This document shows, piece by piece, positions 23,275-35,364 of a DNA stretch of 64,000 nucleotides. A model generated the notes under the pieces. It did not search any database, was not told the origin of the DNA, and saw only the letters and a program-made list of their open reading frames with translations. How positions within the stretch are numbered: position 1 is the first letter of the stretch; each line of letters begins with the position of its first letter. The stretch is from Pelodera strongyloides (lineage: Eukaryota; Nematoda; Chromadorea; Rhabditida; Rhabditidae), in contig JAANDG010000543.1 in assembly GCA_036852015.1 (NCBI GenBank), positions 1 to 64,000 of the forward strand. The letters are read 5' to 3'. A program made the position numbers and the translations under genes.

Positions 23275-23382
23275 ATGTCCGGTGCTTCCACAGACAGAAC
23301 TAGCAGGGCAGGAAGGCGTCTGAGAAGCTGCGGATTGAACCTTTCTGACCAGCATAGTTATGATACGGCTGACCACGAGTAG
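23275..23382 (+). pseudogene. Decayed copy of the MSG small gene
   Basis: ATGTCCGGTGCTTCC follows the element by about 50 bases, as at 17911. The 35-codon frame (MSGASTDRTSRAGRRLR...) ends in TAG with no donor at the expected place. Confidence 0.3.
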
Positions 23383-24015
23383 GGTTGTCCATGACGCTCT
23401 ATTAAATAAATTATAATCTTACGTATTGAAACCGTAATTCTCATTATCTCGGAACAAAAGACAATGTAGAAAATGTTTATGGTAAACACTTATCTCGTTT
23501 ATGGTCGTTCACTTAGATCTCTTAGAACATAGTTCTTATAGTGTGGCGCCTGTTGTTCTATATGTTCCGGGGTGATGATGGGGCTCACTCGGCAGTCGAT
23601 TTCATCTTGTTTCATGTCCCGCTTCCTCGCTGGCATGAAATAATGGTACACATCACTAAAAATGAAATAATTGTACATAGCACTAAAAACTAATATTAAT
23701 GAAATTCGAAAATCTATAATCATTTATGGACGGATTATAGTAATTAGCACTCCTGATTTGTTCGCCAAAGAATTTTCTCTTTTATTATTAGCTATCCGAA
23801 AGAATTGATGTGTTCTTTGATTGCGCTCCCATATCTAGGAAAAAAAACGGACAATTGGCTAAATGAATATTGGTATTAGTAGGTGTATCCTTTCAAACGA
23901 ACGAAATTTATCACTGTATATGCGCTGAGGGCAACATGGAAGTGGCTCAATGCATATTATCAGGCAACTACGATACACGGATATATTGTATGTAAAACAG
24001 TGTCCAAACCTTTAA

Positions 24016-24426
24016 AGGGTCAGGCCCATTTCAAATGACCTTTATTTTTGATGATTCCATCAGATGCTCCATGTCAAATATAGTAGAATGCAACATTTTT
24101 CTGATTTTCAATCGTAAAATTCACGCACTATTCAGCGATTTACTATGGCCAGTCATACCCAAGTGTATATCGCAGTTGGCACGCCCATTTGCGCTGATTG
24201 GACAATATCGCAATTGCCACGTCCAATTAGAGCATATAACCCAATTAGATCGAAGGTGCGTGACAACTGTGATAGATAGTTGGGTATGACTCGCTATGGT
24301 AAATTGCTGAATACTGCGTGAATTTCGCGCTTAAAAATTAGAAGAATATCATATCCTGCTATATTTGACATGGAGAACCAAATGGAATCATCCAAAATAG
24401 GGGTCATTTGAAATGGGCCCGACCCT
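24016..24426. mobile_element. TTAA-type MITE, 411 bp
   Basis: The left end AGGGTCAGGCCCATTTCAAA and the inverted right end TTTGAAATGGGCCCGACCCT are flanked by TTAA at 24012-24015 and 24427-24430. The terminal repeat continues imperfectly for about 180 bp on each side. It has no coding capacity. Confidence 0.9.
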
Positions 24427-24439
24427 TTAAACCAATAAA

Positions 24440-26620
24440 CGTTCGGCACTGACAGACCTGTGACCCTTTACAACTAAAAATGATCAACCGTTCATTATAA
24501 TTCCGCTTTTCTTTGTTTTATGAAGAAACTGACCTTGTATCGAAACAATATAGAATAACCCGTTCGTAGACAGGCGTACCATTGGATCTAATATCCCACA
24601 GGTTTCTGAAAACAATCGTGTTAAGGAAGTGCAATAGAAAAAATAATAAGTGACAGAATAAAAAACCATTTATACGGTAAGTAAAAAGAATAACTCTTCA
24701 GCAGCATCAGCAAGCACCTTGACGATGCATACTAAGGGACTGCATTTTGAAAAATAGAAAACTGCAACAAATTAATAGTCGCAACCGAATTCACTAATAA
24801 GAAAAACACTATATGAGGATAGGGTTGTGTGTTTGAGACAAAAACAACGATAACAACAATCGACGGAAGATCAATAAATGGGACGCTCTTAGTTAGTGGA
24901 TAGGCGTTCAAATAAGTAGGCGTGCCTACGCATTGCACGGCTCACCAGGTGCAGACATAAGATGCCGATGGGAATCTAAGACGCGTATTGATGAGGGTAG
25001 TGAGTTCGAGTGAGAGAGGACCTCTAACAACATCGAGCTACATAAATATAAACAGCTAATCCAATACTTTCACCCAAAAAAAAAAACAGATGAGAATCCC
25101 GACGATTGGACTCCAAATCCCCGTCAAGACATATATTGGCCTGCAAAAGAAGACTAGCTGAAGAGTATGAAGATCGGAACACTGATGACAATGGGAGAAT
25201 TCATGACCAGAGTCAGAACTCCCTAGTTGAACAAAGTCGCCTGCTGCTAGAATGTAATGGGAATGTGCCAGGAGAAAGACATCCCTGTGGTGTGTTGATA
25301 GTTGGGCTTGTTGGCTATGCTTGCTATAGCGAAGGAACATAATGCCCTGTGCCCTGGCGCCTCAACTTGTTAAGATGACTGCAGATTGTAATATACACAT
25401 TGATTGAAGGAGATAAGGACAAACACTCTATAAATGTGAAACATACTACAAGAGGCTTCAGCATCACTGCTTTCCTCCATAATTTATTAAAAACTGAAAC
25501 CGTTGTGAGTAATTTTTCACTACTTTTCTCACTTTTCGGCGTACATTAAGTTAGGAAGAGGGCATAGACGCTCAACAACTACATATGGGTTAATAATGTA
25601 GAAAATAAACATCTATGTTTTATTTTCCACCGATTGGCAATAAAAGGCCAGGAGATCATTGGTGTTGAATTTCCACTTGTTATGTTTCAATTCCAGTGTT
25701 TGACAGCTATGGAGCTACGAAAAACAAACGCATATTGTTGAAGACTTTTCTTTGTGTTCCTCGAATGTAAAATCCAACGAGATTAGCGGGACAGGGAATA
25801 TAATGTGACATCCACTCACCATCGTTGAGTATATCGCAGCTATCAACTCTAGAGCCTGGTGTCTTAGTGAGCAACACCGTTGGACCGTTCTGGTCAGACA
25901 ACGGACGAACCTGAGGACGATTCTAGTACCAGCCGCTTCTGGACAGCCGTGCGTCGGATTTGCGTTTTGCAAGTCCCTTCCGTTTATATTTGTGTACTGT
26001 GATCTAGTTGTGAAATGTGAACAATTCCTCTTATACATCTGATTGGGCCACTGAACTCTTCTGGGCGATTCAAGGGCGATCCCTTACGGGCTGGATTCGC
26101 TAATTGGGCAGAGTGTAGATGTCGGAAGCACTGCTTCAAAAAATCATGCAATGTGAGCATGAAACTGGCGAATACAAAGTAAAGAGCGATACATCGTGTT
26201 CTGGAATTGTCCATTGATTATCAGACTTTATTGTGATGTCAATATGCGCCGTATTGCAGGACTAAAGGAAAAAACTAAGCGGAATACTTCGTGCAAAATG
26301 ATTGCTTATTCACATTTTGCTTCACAGAGTGTCTCGGACATGTTTGACCACTGGAACCTTTTATAATGCTCCTGATATTCTAGGATTATTATTCATTTCC
26401 ACGAATCAATTGAAGGTACATATTGTTTTTTTTGCTGTATGCTACTTTTCTCTCAGAAGCATCAACGAAAACGTACGTGTTGTGTGGATGAATTTATTTG
26501 GTTTAGGTAAGAACAATACGTGACACTAACATCGAAATTGGAGAAACATCTTTGCCTACTATTGTTGTAAATAGGATAATAGAATGCAAACTGACATATG
26601 AGATCATACATTTAATGTAC
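24440..26620. other. No confidently assigned gene
   Basis: Open frames at 25106-25342 (plus) and 25707-26214 (minus) have protein-like stretches, for example GPTVLLTKTPGSRVDSC at about 25882-25832 on the minus strand. Frame changes without convincing splice sites suggest decayed coding sequence. I do not recognise a family. Confidence 0.35.
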
Positions 26621-27182
26621 AAGATCTTCAGCTTTTTAGACATACAAGTATTGGGGGGAAAAGTTTTCGTAGTGTTCAATTAGAAGCCCTTTGACATCGT
26701 CCTTTTCTTTAATAGTCTTATAGCCGTTGTCCTTTCTATAGAAAAAACATTTCCTGTATTTTTATAAAATAGAAATTTCTGCTGAATGATGCATTGCTTC
26801 CTCTGAGAAAAACAACTTCCAGTTTGCAGGACGACACGAGTTTGATTTCACATAATCTACCCCTGGCTGTAAAACCGTGCGGGGGAGGGGGCGGGCCGAC
26901 GGGGCGAAATGAGTCTTGCCCCTAGTAAGCCCAGCCTATCACCAGCTTGTATACCGTAGTTATATTTTGTTGGTCAAAACCCATGCAGGTCAAAAAGAAG
27001 GATATGTTTTCAAATAATATTTTATTGACGTTGCTTGCAACGCACATATTTTAGTACACTGAAGTCATGTTCACTTTGTGGTATCATGGAAAAGCATTTT
27101 TAACTCTGAATTAATGACGAAAAAAATGAGGATTATTCATTGACAAATAATCGAGATAAGGGTAAACAAACAATTAGGTGAT

Positions 27183-27283
27183 GGTGTTTTCTCTCACCGC
27201 GCTTTAACTACCGTAGTCCGGCTGCCTTTGATCTCGCACCTCTCACTCTCCACTCCGCCAATTTTGCTCGGGGCCATTTTTCG
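27183..27283 (+). promoter_or_regulatory. Promoter-like module, copy 4
   Basis: Nearly identical to 13240-13338, with GGTAAACAAACAATTAG about 20 bases upstream and ACTACCGTAGTCCGG in the core. Confidence 0.5.
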
Positions 27284-28133
27284 AAATTTGTAAAAACGTT
27301 AATTTCGCGCGGTTCATTTTATTACTCCAGTGTCGTGATAAGTATCAGTATTTTATTTCCTTATTTCTTCTTTCCGTGATGCTAGCTTTCGTATTATGTT
27401 ATTTGCATATAACATAACTCGTCGTCTGGCGTTGAACTTTTCCGATTCCAGGCTAAAGATGAAATCGCTGCGTACATTTCTTTCGTATATTTCAACACGA
27501 ATGCTGAAAATTTGATTTAATTTTTCCTTCTTTGGCTATTTGGGTACACTCAATCATAATAGTTATTTGGTGATTTACTGTCGTGTTCAATAGTTGACAA
27601 TAATACAAAGAGCTTAATTCATGTCGCTTATATCTTTCTTGCATATACCCATTGTTGGTTGAAAATGATTGTTGTTAGTCTATCAGTTAGCTGCCTTTCT
27701 CTTTGGGCAGACTGTTGTGAACAGTGGGAGGAGTCCTGTCTCTCGTTCCACCCAAAGCGGAGCCTATCAGCTGCCGACATACATTTGGCATACAAACACT
27801 CCATTTCTGTCTTCTTTTCTATTCTCGCTTCATGGGTTAAGTTCATTGCTACACTATATGTCGCACTACCGCATGCAACAATGTCTCAGCGAGATGTTTT
27901 TGGCACGCGTCCAAAAGTAAACAGGTGATTCCTTCCTACTTTTTACTTTTGTTTTCATCGTGGTATAGCATCCTCTTCCGTACTGTTTTCCTTATTTTTG
28001 TTTCATTTTGCTGCACTTATCGTTGATCCGCAACCCTATTTATTTGAAGTACTGATGCTGCTTGCTAAAACGGTATTGTACCTTGTTTTTTGGGTTTCTT
28101 TGCCTACAAACAGTTTGAGCAAAAACTAAGACA

Positions 28134-28340
28134 ATGGAAAAAATAACAGTAAATGGACATGTCGCACAAAAGAATAACTCAAATTTACCCCTATGTATTT
28201 AAAAAAGAACTTATTGTGCCCGTTCTCGTTTCTCAACTTGGACACACCACGAAAAGAAAACAGTGTTTGGCGAGAGTCTGCCGAATAGAGTACACTTTGG
28301 AGCTGTAGAGCCAGAGTGCGGCGACAAGAAGGTACAATTC
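28134..28340 (+). pseudogene. MENIKIT-type reading frame, unit 3 copy (one stop)
   Basis: The frame opens MEKITVNGHVAQKNN and is interrupted by TAA where unit 4 has AAA. It then continues in frame through HHEKKTVFGESLP to GDKK and a GTACAA donor. Confidence 0.35.
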
Positions 28341-28999
28341 TGCTTTAAGAAACATCCCGGCTCTACATATGTGTTTTTTTTCCTAGCTGTAATGCGTTTT
28401 TTTCTTGGTTTTTTTTCCTGGCTCCATATCACTAAACCCGTTGCGTTGTCTTGCGTTTTTGAACTTTTTTTTTTTACTTATTTCAACAAGAATATTCGTT
28501 GAAAGCCTGCTTTAATTATTAAGTAATTAACTTTGCATAAAGCATAGTAAATTATTTATGGCAGCTTAATGAAAAATTACGGCGTAGTTACAGAGTTGAC
28601 ACAAATACAAAACTGCTAATTAACCTTTTTCATTTGTCGCGTTGGTGTTCTAGTTTCGCTTGCTGTTAGGACAACTCTCTCCAACGGTCAACCTATCAAC
28701 TGTTTCCACACCGTAGCCTTTGTCCTTTTAATCTTTGTTTTTCTACTCAGTACCTTGGCTGCCAAAGCGTAGTTGTACATACTTTCGCATACCTCCAAAT
28801 TAAACCGAACTTTTAGCGTACCAAACTGAATGACACAGGCGTCGTATTTTGTATATTATTTCATGTCTATATATCACCCACATTGCTCTGCAAAAAGAAG
28901 CAAATTAGGCAGATACTCCTATTTTTATGCTACTTCCGTATATTTACTTGTGGTCCATCTGTCGTTGCGTAGATAGTTGTTAATTTTTGTATTTTCAGG

Positions 29000-29961
29000 A
29001 TGCTGTTCATCGAAGCCACTCGCTTCGGCGCTGGATACATAATTAACATTGGACAGCTGCCCGTAAGTCTGGAACTGTTTAGACAATTGCAAACTGACCG
29101 AAATCAATGTACACATAAGGTATTGTCTTCGAAAAAACACAGTGGCATGGCATGAATTAGCTGACATTAATCTAAGTTAACCTTACCTCATCCTTGCATA
29201 ATGTTCAATGAATTTTGAATGTTATTTGCAAGACCTGTAGCGGTACAACAACAATACCCATTGATGAGAGAACATATATAGTAATCTTTTGTTCGTATAG
29301 ACTTCCGAGCAATGTATTATCGATGCAGTTGTTCTGTTTCCAACTGAAGCATATGGAACGCTGGACGAAGGAGCCAATGGACTGTGGGCGGGAAATATGT
29401 ACATTAGGGAGGTGATCTTCACAGGTGGGTGAACGATTGGATTCATATGAGTTATTTGATTAACCAATACGTATCCAGAGTTTCTCATTTTTTCAGCTTC
29501 CCGCTTGACTTTTGCCAAACTGAGATTCGTACTGCACCATCTTGACGGTGCCAGGACAGTTTCTCCGGCACCGGGTTCCCTATTTGTTCGTTATGGAGTG
29601 GTCGGTGAGAAATCAGCTATCTTTATATAAGGGACGCAAAGCGATCCTCGCAACTACGAGATAATGAAAATATTTTTTTTTGTTGCACAGTCAAATACTC
29701 AGTGCTACTAAGTGGATGCGAAGTAAAGTACTACGATAAATAAAATATAACGGTTGATGAAAAAAATAGCTTTGAATAAATTGTTTTGGTAACGATGCGC
29801 TTTTAAGGCTCAAGTAGCATCGTCAACAATAATATGACCTGTACGAATAATAGTTTTGTTTCACAAGAAAGAAAACATTTGGTTTTCTTTTAGCGGCCAG
29901 CGAATTTGTCGAGTCCACCCACCTCGCCCGCGGAGCTTACTTCGTGTCCGCTAATTTGTAA
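29000..29961 (+). CDS. Small-gene family member 3 (120 aa, four exons)
   Basis: Exons: 29000-29062, 29301-29424, 29497-29604, 29894-29961, with phases 0, 1, 1. GTATTTTCAG lies one base before the ATG. The protein starts MLFIEATRFGAG, and exon 1 ends NIGQLP before GTAAGT. Exon 2 (124 nt) contains LFPTEAYGTLDEGANG and GNMYIREV. Exon 3 (108 nt) contains ASRLTF, GARTVSPAPGS and FVRYGV. Exon 4 ends FVSANL. It is about 57% identical by eye to member 4. There is no signal peptide, and the predicted mass is about 13 kDa. An AATAAA lies at 30006. The conserved downstream element begins at 30175. The domain is unknown; an all-beta galectin-like fold is speculative. Confidence 0.87.
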
Positions 29962-30174
29962 TTTTCTTTAAACTCGTAATGTCTTCATCGTTTTTTTTTT
30001 GTGGTAATAAATGTTCGACAATTTCCCCCGCTTCGTGAGGCAAAATTTCGGTTCGCTTCCGAGTACTATATTGAAAAAACAGTGTTGATCCTTTTGTTAG
30101 CAACCATATGCCAATGATGGAGATGTTAATGTCACAGTGAGCAACACAGCGAAGTCATCCAAAAGAAAGCGCAA

Positions 30175-30302
30175 TCTTCTGAGGCGAAACAAAAAAAAAA
30201 TTTTGGGGGGCGAGTCCGATTCCTCCAAGAAGGCCGCAAGGCCGGGTGCCCCTGGAAACTCCCCTACCATCCGTGGCTATGGGCTGAGCTGAACATCGGA
30301 AA
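30175..30302 (+). repeat. Conserved ~120-bp downstream element, copy 3
   Basis: It lies 214 bp after the stop of family gene 3, with a lengthened A tract (AAACAAAAAAAAAATTTT) near its 5' end. Confidence 0.85.
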
Positions 30303-30572
30303 CACTGCAAAAATTGACCAGATGCATCTGTGAGAAATACACACTTCTCATTAGGTTGAGGAAAGAACGATGAAGTCATACAATCATCAAAGTTGGACAA
30401 ACATCTTTGACTGCTATAGTTGGATGTTTTGCGAAAATAAACCACTCAATTTTCACTCTTCACTTCTTGCTTTCGTAGATTTCAATAGGGATGGTACAAT
30501 TCTCTAACAGTTCAACTATCATGTCCTTTGCATGTTTTTTGTTTTCTTTAATGGGGTTTCCATGCATGGCCG

Positions 30573-30761
30573 ATTTTCCTTCCAAGTACAGAAAAAAACT
30601 GCAGTATTTTGGAACTACACGAGCCTAATTGCAAAAAAATTTGCGGTCGGTAGCCACGTGACCATTTTTCCCCGCTTTTTTGTTCATAGCATGGCGGATT
30701 TTTAAATTACAAACGTGTATTCAAATTTAATTCAAAATTACGGGATACTTGGAAGGAAAAT
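30573..30761. mobile_element. Short inverted-repeat element, 189 bp
   Basis: ATTTTCCTTCCAAGTA at 30573-30588 is perfectly inverted at 30746-30761. The interior is AT-rich and non-coding. It is a probable MITE or half of one. Confidence 0.65.
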
Positions 30762-31547
30762 ACACGGTTTTGGCAAATTTGGAAACCCTCCATTAATTGC
30801 CCAATAGCTATTCTCCGTTCTATAGAAAAGATGTCCCACAAAATAGGAATTTCTGATGAATGATACAGTGTTGTCTTTGAGAAAAATAAGTTCCAGTTTG
30901 CAGGACGACACGAGTTTGATTTCACATAGGCTAACCCCGGCTGTAAACAACAGGGGGGGGGGGGCGGGCCGACGGGGCGACATAGTGTCTCGCCCCGGCC
31001 CAGCCTATCACCAGCTTCTATACCGTAGTTATATTTTGTTGTTCAAAACCTATGCACGACAAAAAGAAGAATAAGTTTTCACAATAGGAAAACGAAAACT
31101 TCAAATAATGAACTTACGATCCGGAAGCGCGGAGTGCTTCACATTTTCCCTTCAGTTCATATAGGAAAATGTGCTGGATTTTCTACGCAGTAGGATGTGC
31201 ATTCACAGTAGGTGCAACATACCGCCAGCAATATAATTTATCGCTGCCACTTCTTGCTATCTTAATACGTAATCATTATGCTGATTTGAGCACGAATCCA
31301 AACAATGGGGTGTAAAGAGCTCTTACCGCATTTAACTCACATGTATTATATAAAATTATTATATAATGGGACAAAAAGAATATTTTATTGACGTTGCGAA
31401 ACTCATAGTGTACTACACTGTTCGGGTTCACATTTGCATGGTATCACGCGAAAACATTTTTAATTCTGAATAAATGACGAAAAAAAAAATAGAAATATTC
31501 ATTTGACAAATGATCGAGAAAAGGGTAAACAAACATTAATTAGTTGA

Positions 31548-31657
31548 TGGTGTTTTCTCTCACCGCGCTCGAACTACCGTAGTCCGGCCGCCTTTGATCT
31601 GGCATCTCTCACTCTCTCTCTCTCTCTTTCTGCCAATTTTGCTCGGGCCATTTTTCG
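31548..31657 (+). promoter_or_regulatory. Promoter-like module, copy 5
   Basis: Same core as copies 1 and 4, with an expanded CTCTCT tract. GGTAAACAAACATTAATTAG precedes it. Confidence 0.5.
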
Positions 31658-32795
31658 AAATTTGAAATTTGTACAAAATTTAATTTCGCGCGGTTCATTT
31701 TATTACTGCAGTATCGTGATAATTATCTGAATTTTATTTCCTTATTTCTTGTTTCCGTGATGCTCGCTTTCGTATTATGTTATTTGCATATAACATAACT
31801 CGTCGTCTGGCGTTGAACTTTTCCGATTACAGGCTAAAGATGAAATAGCTGCGTACATTTCTTTCGTATATTTCAACACGAATGCTGAAAATTTGATTTA
31901 ATTTTTCCTTCTTTGGCTATTTGGGTACGCTCAATCATAATAGTTATTTGGTGATTTACTGTCGTGTTCAATAGTTGACAATAATACAAACCGACTAATT
32001 CATGTCGTGTATTTCTGTATTATGAGAAAAAAATCACGAACTGTGTTGTATATACTCATTGTTGGGTTATAATGATTGTTGTTAGTCTATCAGTTAGCTG
32101 CCTTTCTCTTTGGGCAGACTGTTGTGAACAGTGGGAGGAGTCCTGTCTCTCGTTCCACCTAAGCGGAGCCTATCAGCTGCCGGCATACAGTAAATTTTCG
32201 CTGTATCCCACGCGATCCAGTACTTTGCCTTTAGAAAACAAAACGAAGCATTACAAACGTAGCTGGTGTGCAACCAGCCAAAATTCGATCAAATAGCATC
32301 GCAGTAATTCATAACTCAGTGGTTCATAGCTTAGTATCTTTTTCCAAGACAATTTGTGTTAATTTAGTGAACGATCAGTGTTCAGAGCGCATAATTATGT
32401 GGTTTTTACACAGGAAAATTAAACATTACTTTTCACTATTCGTTCTTTCTCATACCGCAATCCCACACTCCATTTCTTTCTTCTTTTCTATTCTCGCTTC
32501 ATAGGTTAAGTTCATTGCTACACTATATGTCGCACTACCGCATGCACCAATGTCTCAACGAGATGTTTTTGGCACGCGTCCAAAAGGAAACCGGTGATTC
32601 CTTCCTACTTTTTATTTTCGTTTTCATGGTACATCATTCCTCTTCCGTGTTGTTTTCCTTGTTTTTGTTCCATTTTGTTGTACTTATCGTTGGTCCGCAA
32701 GCGTACTTTTTTGATGTACTGATATTGCTTGCTAAAGCGGTATTGTACCTTGTTTTGGGTTCTTTGCCTACAAGCAGTTTGAGCAAAAACTGACA

Positions 32796-33002
32796 ATGGA
32801 AAATATCAAAATAACAGTAAATGGACATGTCGTACAAACCAATAACTCAAAGTTACCCTTATGTATTAAAAAAAACATATTTATGTGCCCGTTCTCGTTT
32901 CTCAATTTCGACGGGCACCACGAAAAGAAAACAGTGTTTGGCGAGAGTCTGCCGCCTAGAGTACACTTTGGAACTGTAGAGCCAGAGTGCGGCGACAAGA
33001 AG
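32796..33002 (+). CDS. MENIKIT reading frame, unit 4 copy (intact exon candidate)
   Basis: Sixty-nine codons run from MENIKITVNGHVVQTNN to VEPECGDKK, ending at a weak GTGCAA donor. CTACAAGCAG lies 21 bases before the ATG and could be a trans-splice acceptor. The two sister copies are broken (14399, 28134). No second exon in a matching phase is visible before family gene 4, and the acceptor of that gene is out of frame with it. It may be a dying gene or a leader region that is open by chance. Confidence 0.35.
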
Positions 33003-33691
33003 GTGCAATGCTGCTTTAAGAAACATCCCGTGTTTTTTTCTATTTGCCTAGTTGTTTGTTATTTATACTTATTAGTTCTCTTTCCGAAAGCCATATCACT
33101 AAACCCGTTGCCGTGTTTTGCTATTTTTGAACTTATTTTTTTTTTGAACTTATTGTATACATTTCAACAAGAATGCGTTAAAAGTATGCCTTATTTATTC
33201 ATTTATTAACATTTTCATAGAGCACAGCACTGTAAACTATTCTTGCAGCTTCATGAAAAATTACGGTGTAGTGAAAGAGTCCACACAATTACAAAACAGC
33301 TAATCACCCTTATTTAGTATTTGTTGTGTTGGTGTTCTAGGGTCGCTTGGACAACTCTTCACCCCGTTCCAACGGTCAACCTATCAACTGTTTCCATACC
33401 TTCCCGTCATTGTCCTTCGACTCAGTATTCTGGCTGCCAAAACGAAGTTGTGCATACATATCGCATAATGCACTACCTCAAAATTAAACCGAATTCTTAT
33501 CACGTCAATCTGCGACACACAAGCGTCGTGTTTTGTATATTATTTCATGATTTCATGACAATGCCCAACTTGCTCAGCAAAAAGAAGCAAATTAGGCTAC
33601 TGTGTTATTTATATGTTACGTTTTTGTCCGTATATTTGCTTGTCGTCCATATGTCGTTGTGTAGCTAGTTGTTAATTTTTGCATTTTCAGG

Positions 33692-34581
33692 ATGCTTTTC
33701 GTCAACGCAATTCCCTACGGCGGAGGCGAAGGCTTCGTAGTTGACATTGGATTGATTCCCGTAAGTCTGAAAGGATTGCCAACTGAGAAACACATTTGCA
33801 TGCGTTGAATCGGACATTAATCGAAGTTAAATTGCAAATACACGCATAGTTACATCAAGTTCACTAAGCTTTAGAATGCTATTCGGAAAGCATGTGGCGG
33901 CACAAGAAAAATAGCCACTGTTGAGAAAACTGACATGTAATAATTGTTTGATAGTATAGGTTTCTGAGAAGTGTGTTCTCGAACTAAACCTCCTTTTCCC
34001 AACGGAAGCCTACGGAATGATTGATGAAGGAGCCATCGGAATGTGGTTTGGAAACATGTACATCAGGAATGTGACTATTACCGGTAAGGGAACGATCAAC
34101 TTCACATGAGTATTTGATTAACCAATGTGTATGTATCTCAAGCGCGAGATGAATAGATACTGTCTCTCATTTCAGCTTCCCGTCTGACGTTTATGAGTGC
34201 ACGAATCATCCTGCATGATGTGGTTGGTGCACGGACAGTGGCTCCGGCTCCTGGATCAATCTTCGTTCATTACGGAGTCACCGGTAATCAACTAAATGTT
34301 ATATAGGGAACGCAAAACAAACGGTTGATGAAAACATCGGGAAAAACAAACGCTTGATGAAAACATCGCGAAAACAAATTACGGTTGATGAAAACATCGG
34401 GTTGCAGAAATGGCTCTTGTAACGCAGCGCATTTAATGTTCATTTAACGTCGTCAACAATAGTGTGGCCTGTACGAATCATAGTTCAACAAAAAAACCTA
34501 AGTGGTTTTCTTTTAGCGGCCGACACCTTTAACGAGACAAGCCTCGCAAACGGAGTGCACTTTATTTCAGCAGATATTTAA
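33692..34581 (+). CDS. Small-gene family member 4 (121 aa, four exons)
   Basis: Exons: 33692-33760, 33960-34083, 34176-34283, 34517-34581, with phases 0, 1, 1. GCATTTTCAG lies one base before the ATG. The protein begins MLFVNAIPYGGGEGFVVDIG and exon 1 ends LIP before GTAAGT. Exon 2 (124 nt) has LFPTEAYGMIDEGAIG and GNMYIRNV. Exon 3 (108 nt) has ASRLTF, LHDVVGARTVAPAPGS and VHYGV. Exon 4 ends HFISADI. Exon lengths match member 3 almost exactly, so the two are recent paralogues. An AATAAA lies at 34617. Intron 3 carries a three-copy ~30-bp tandem repeat. There is no leader peptide, and the function is unknown. Confidence 0.87.
34315..34402 (+). repeat. Tandem repeat, about 30 bp x 3
   Basis: GGTTGATGAAAACATCGGG-type units start at 34322, 34352 and 34382, inside intron 3 of family gene 4. 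Confidence 0.9.
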
Positions 34582-34806
34582 ATTGTTTCTACTTTCATTT
34601 TCCTTCGTTTTTGGGTAATAAATTTTTTTCGGTAATGAATGCTTTTTTTCGGGTCATTTTCCCTCGCTTTAAGAGGTAAAATTTCGGTTCTCTTCCGAGT
34701 ACTAAATTGAAAAAACAGTTGATCCTTTTGTTAGCAACCATCCGCCAATGATGGAGTCGTTAATGTCACAGTGAGCAACAAAGTGAATTCATCCAAAAGA
34801 AAGCGC

Positions 34807-34932
34807 TCTTCTGAGGCGAACCAAACAATTTTTTTGGGGGCGAGTCCGATTCCTCCAAGAAGGCCGCAAGGCCGGGTGCCCCTGGAAACTCCCCTACCAT
34901 CCGTGGTTATGGGCTGAGCTGAACATCGGAAC
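34807..34932 (+). repeat. Conserved ~120-bp downstream element, copy 4
   Basis: It lies 226 bp after the stop of family gene 4. The ~70 bp before it (GATGGAGTCGTTAATGTCAC and onward) are also shared with copy 3. Confidence 0.85.
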
Positions 34933-35364
34933 AAATCATCACTGTAGGTACAGTTGCACAACTGCGAGCTAAACCAACGTAACTTTGAATGTGTGAATCG
35001 CTGCACAGTGTGCGTGCAATTCAACAAGAATATACATTCCTTAGACCGTATTCACGCAGTGAGTTTTCGACAACTACAGCTGGAGTAAATAGTTGGCAAC
35101 AATGCAAGCCGACTAATTCGTACCGCGTTTGGCTCCAGTAGGGTAACATATCACACACGCAACTAGTCAACTTCCGTGCATTTCATTTAACACACATTAT
35201 ATTGTTGATGGTGATCTTAGTTTGGTTTGGATACAACGCAATTTGTTCCACATTTATTCTAATTGGCAAATGAAATCGCTCGCAATTTTCAAGTCGCTCT
35301 CGTTTGTTTACTCGCACTTCTCACTCATGTTATCAATAGTTCTTTTTTGTGTTTTCAGGTAATA

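Larger units (their letters stand above)
26624..28560 (+). repeat. Duplicated unit 3 upstream region
   Basis: It aligns with 30840-33250 and 11930-14760. It has the empty TTAA site at 26709-26712. About 275 bp present in units 1 and 4 are missing here at about 27790. Confidence 0.8.
30840..33250 (+). repeat. Duplicated unit 4 upstream region
   Basis: It aligns with 26780-28560 (unit 3) at high identity and with unit 1. It retains the ~275-bp block lost in unit 3. Confidence 0.8.

Noticed and set aside
32515..32793. 92-codon hydrophobic frame in unit 4
   Set aside because: The corresponding frame is interrupted in units 1 and 3. The apparent membrane segments come from T-rich DNA.
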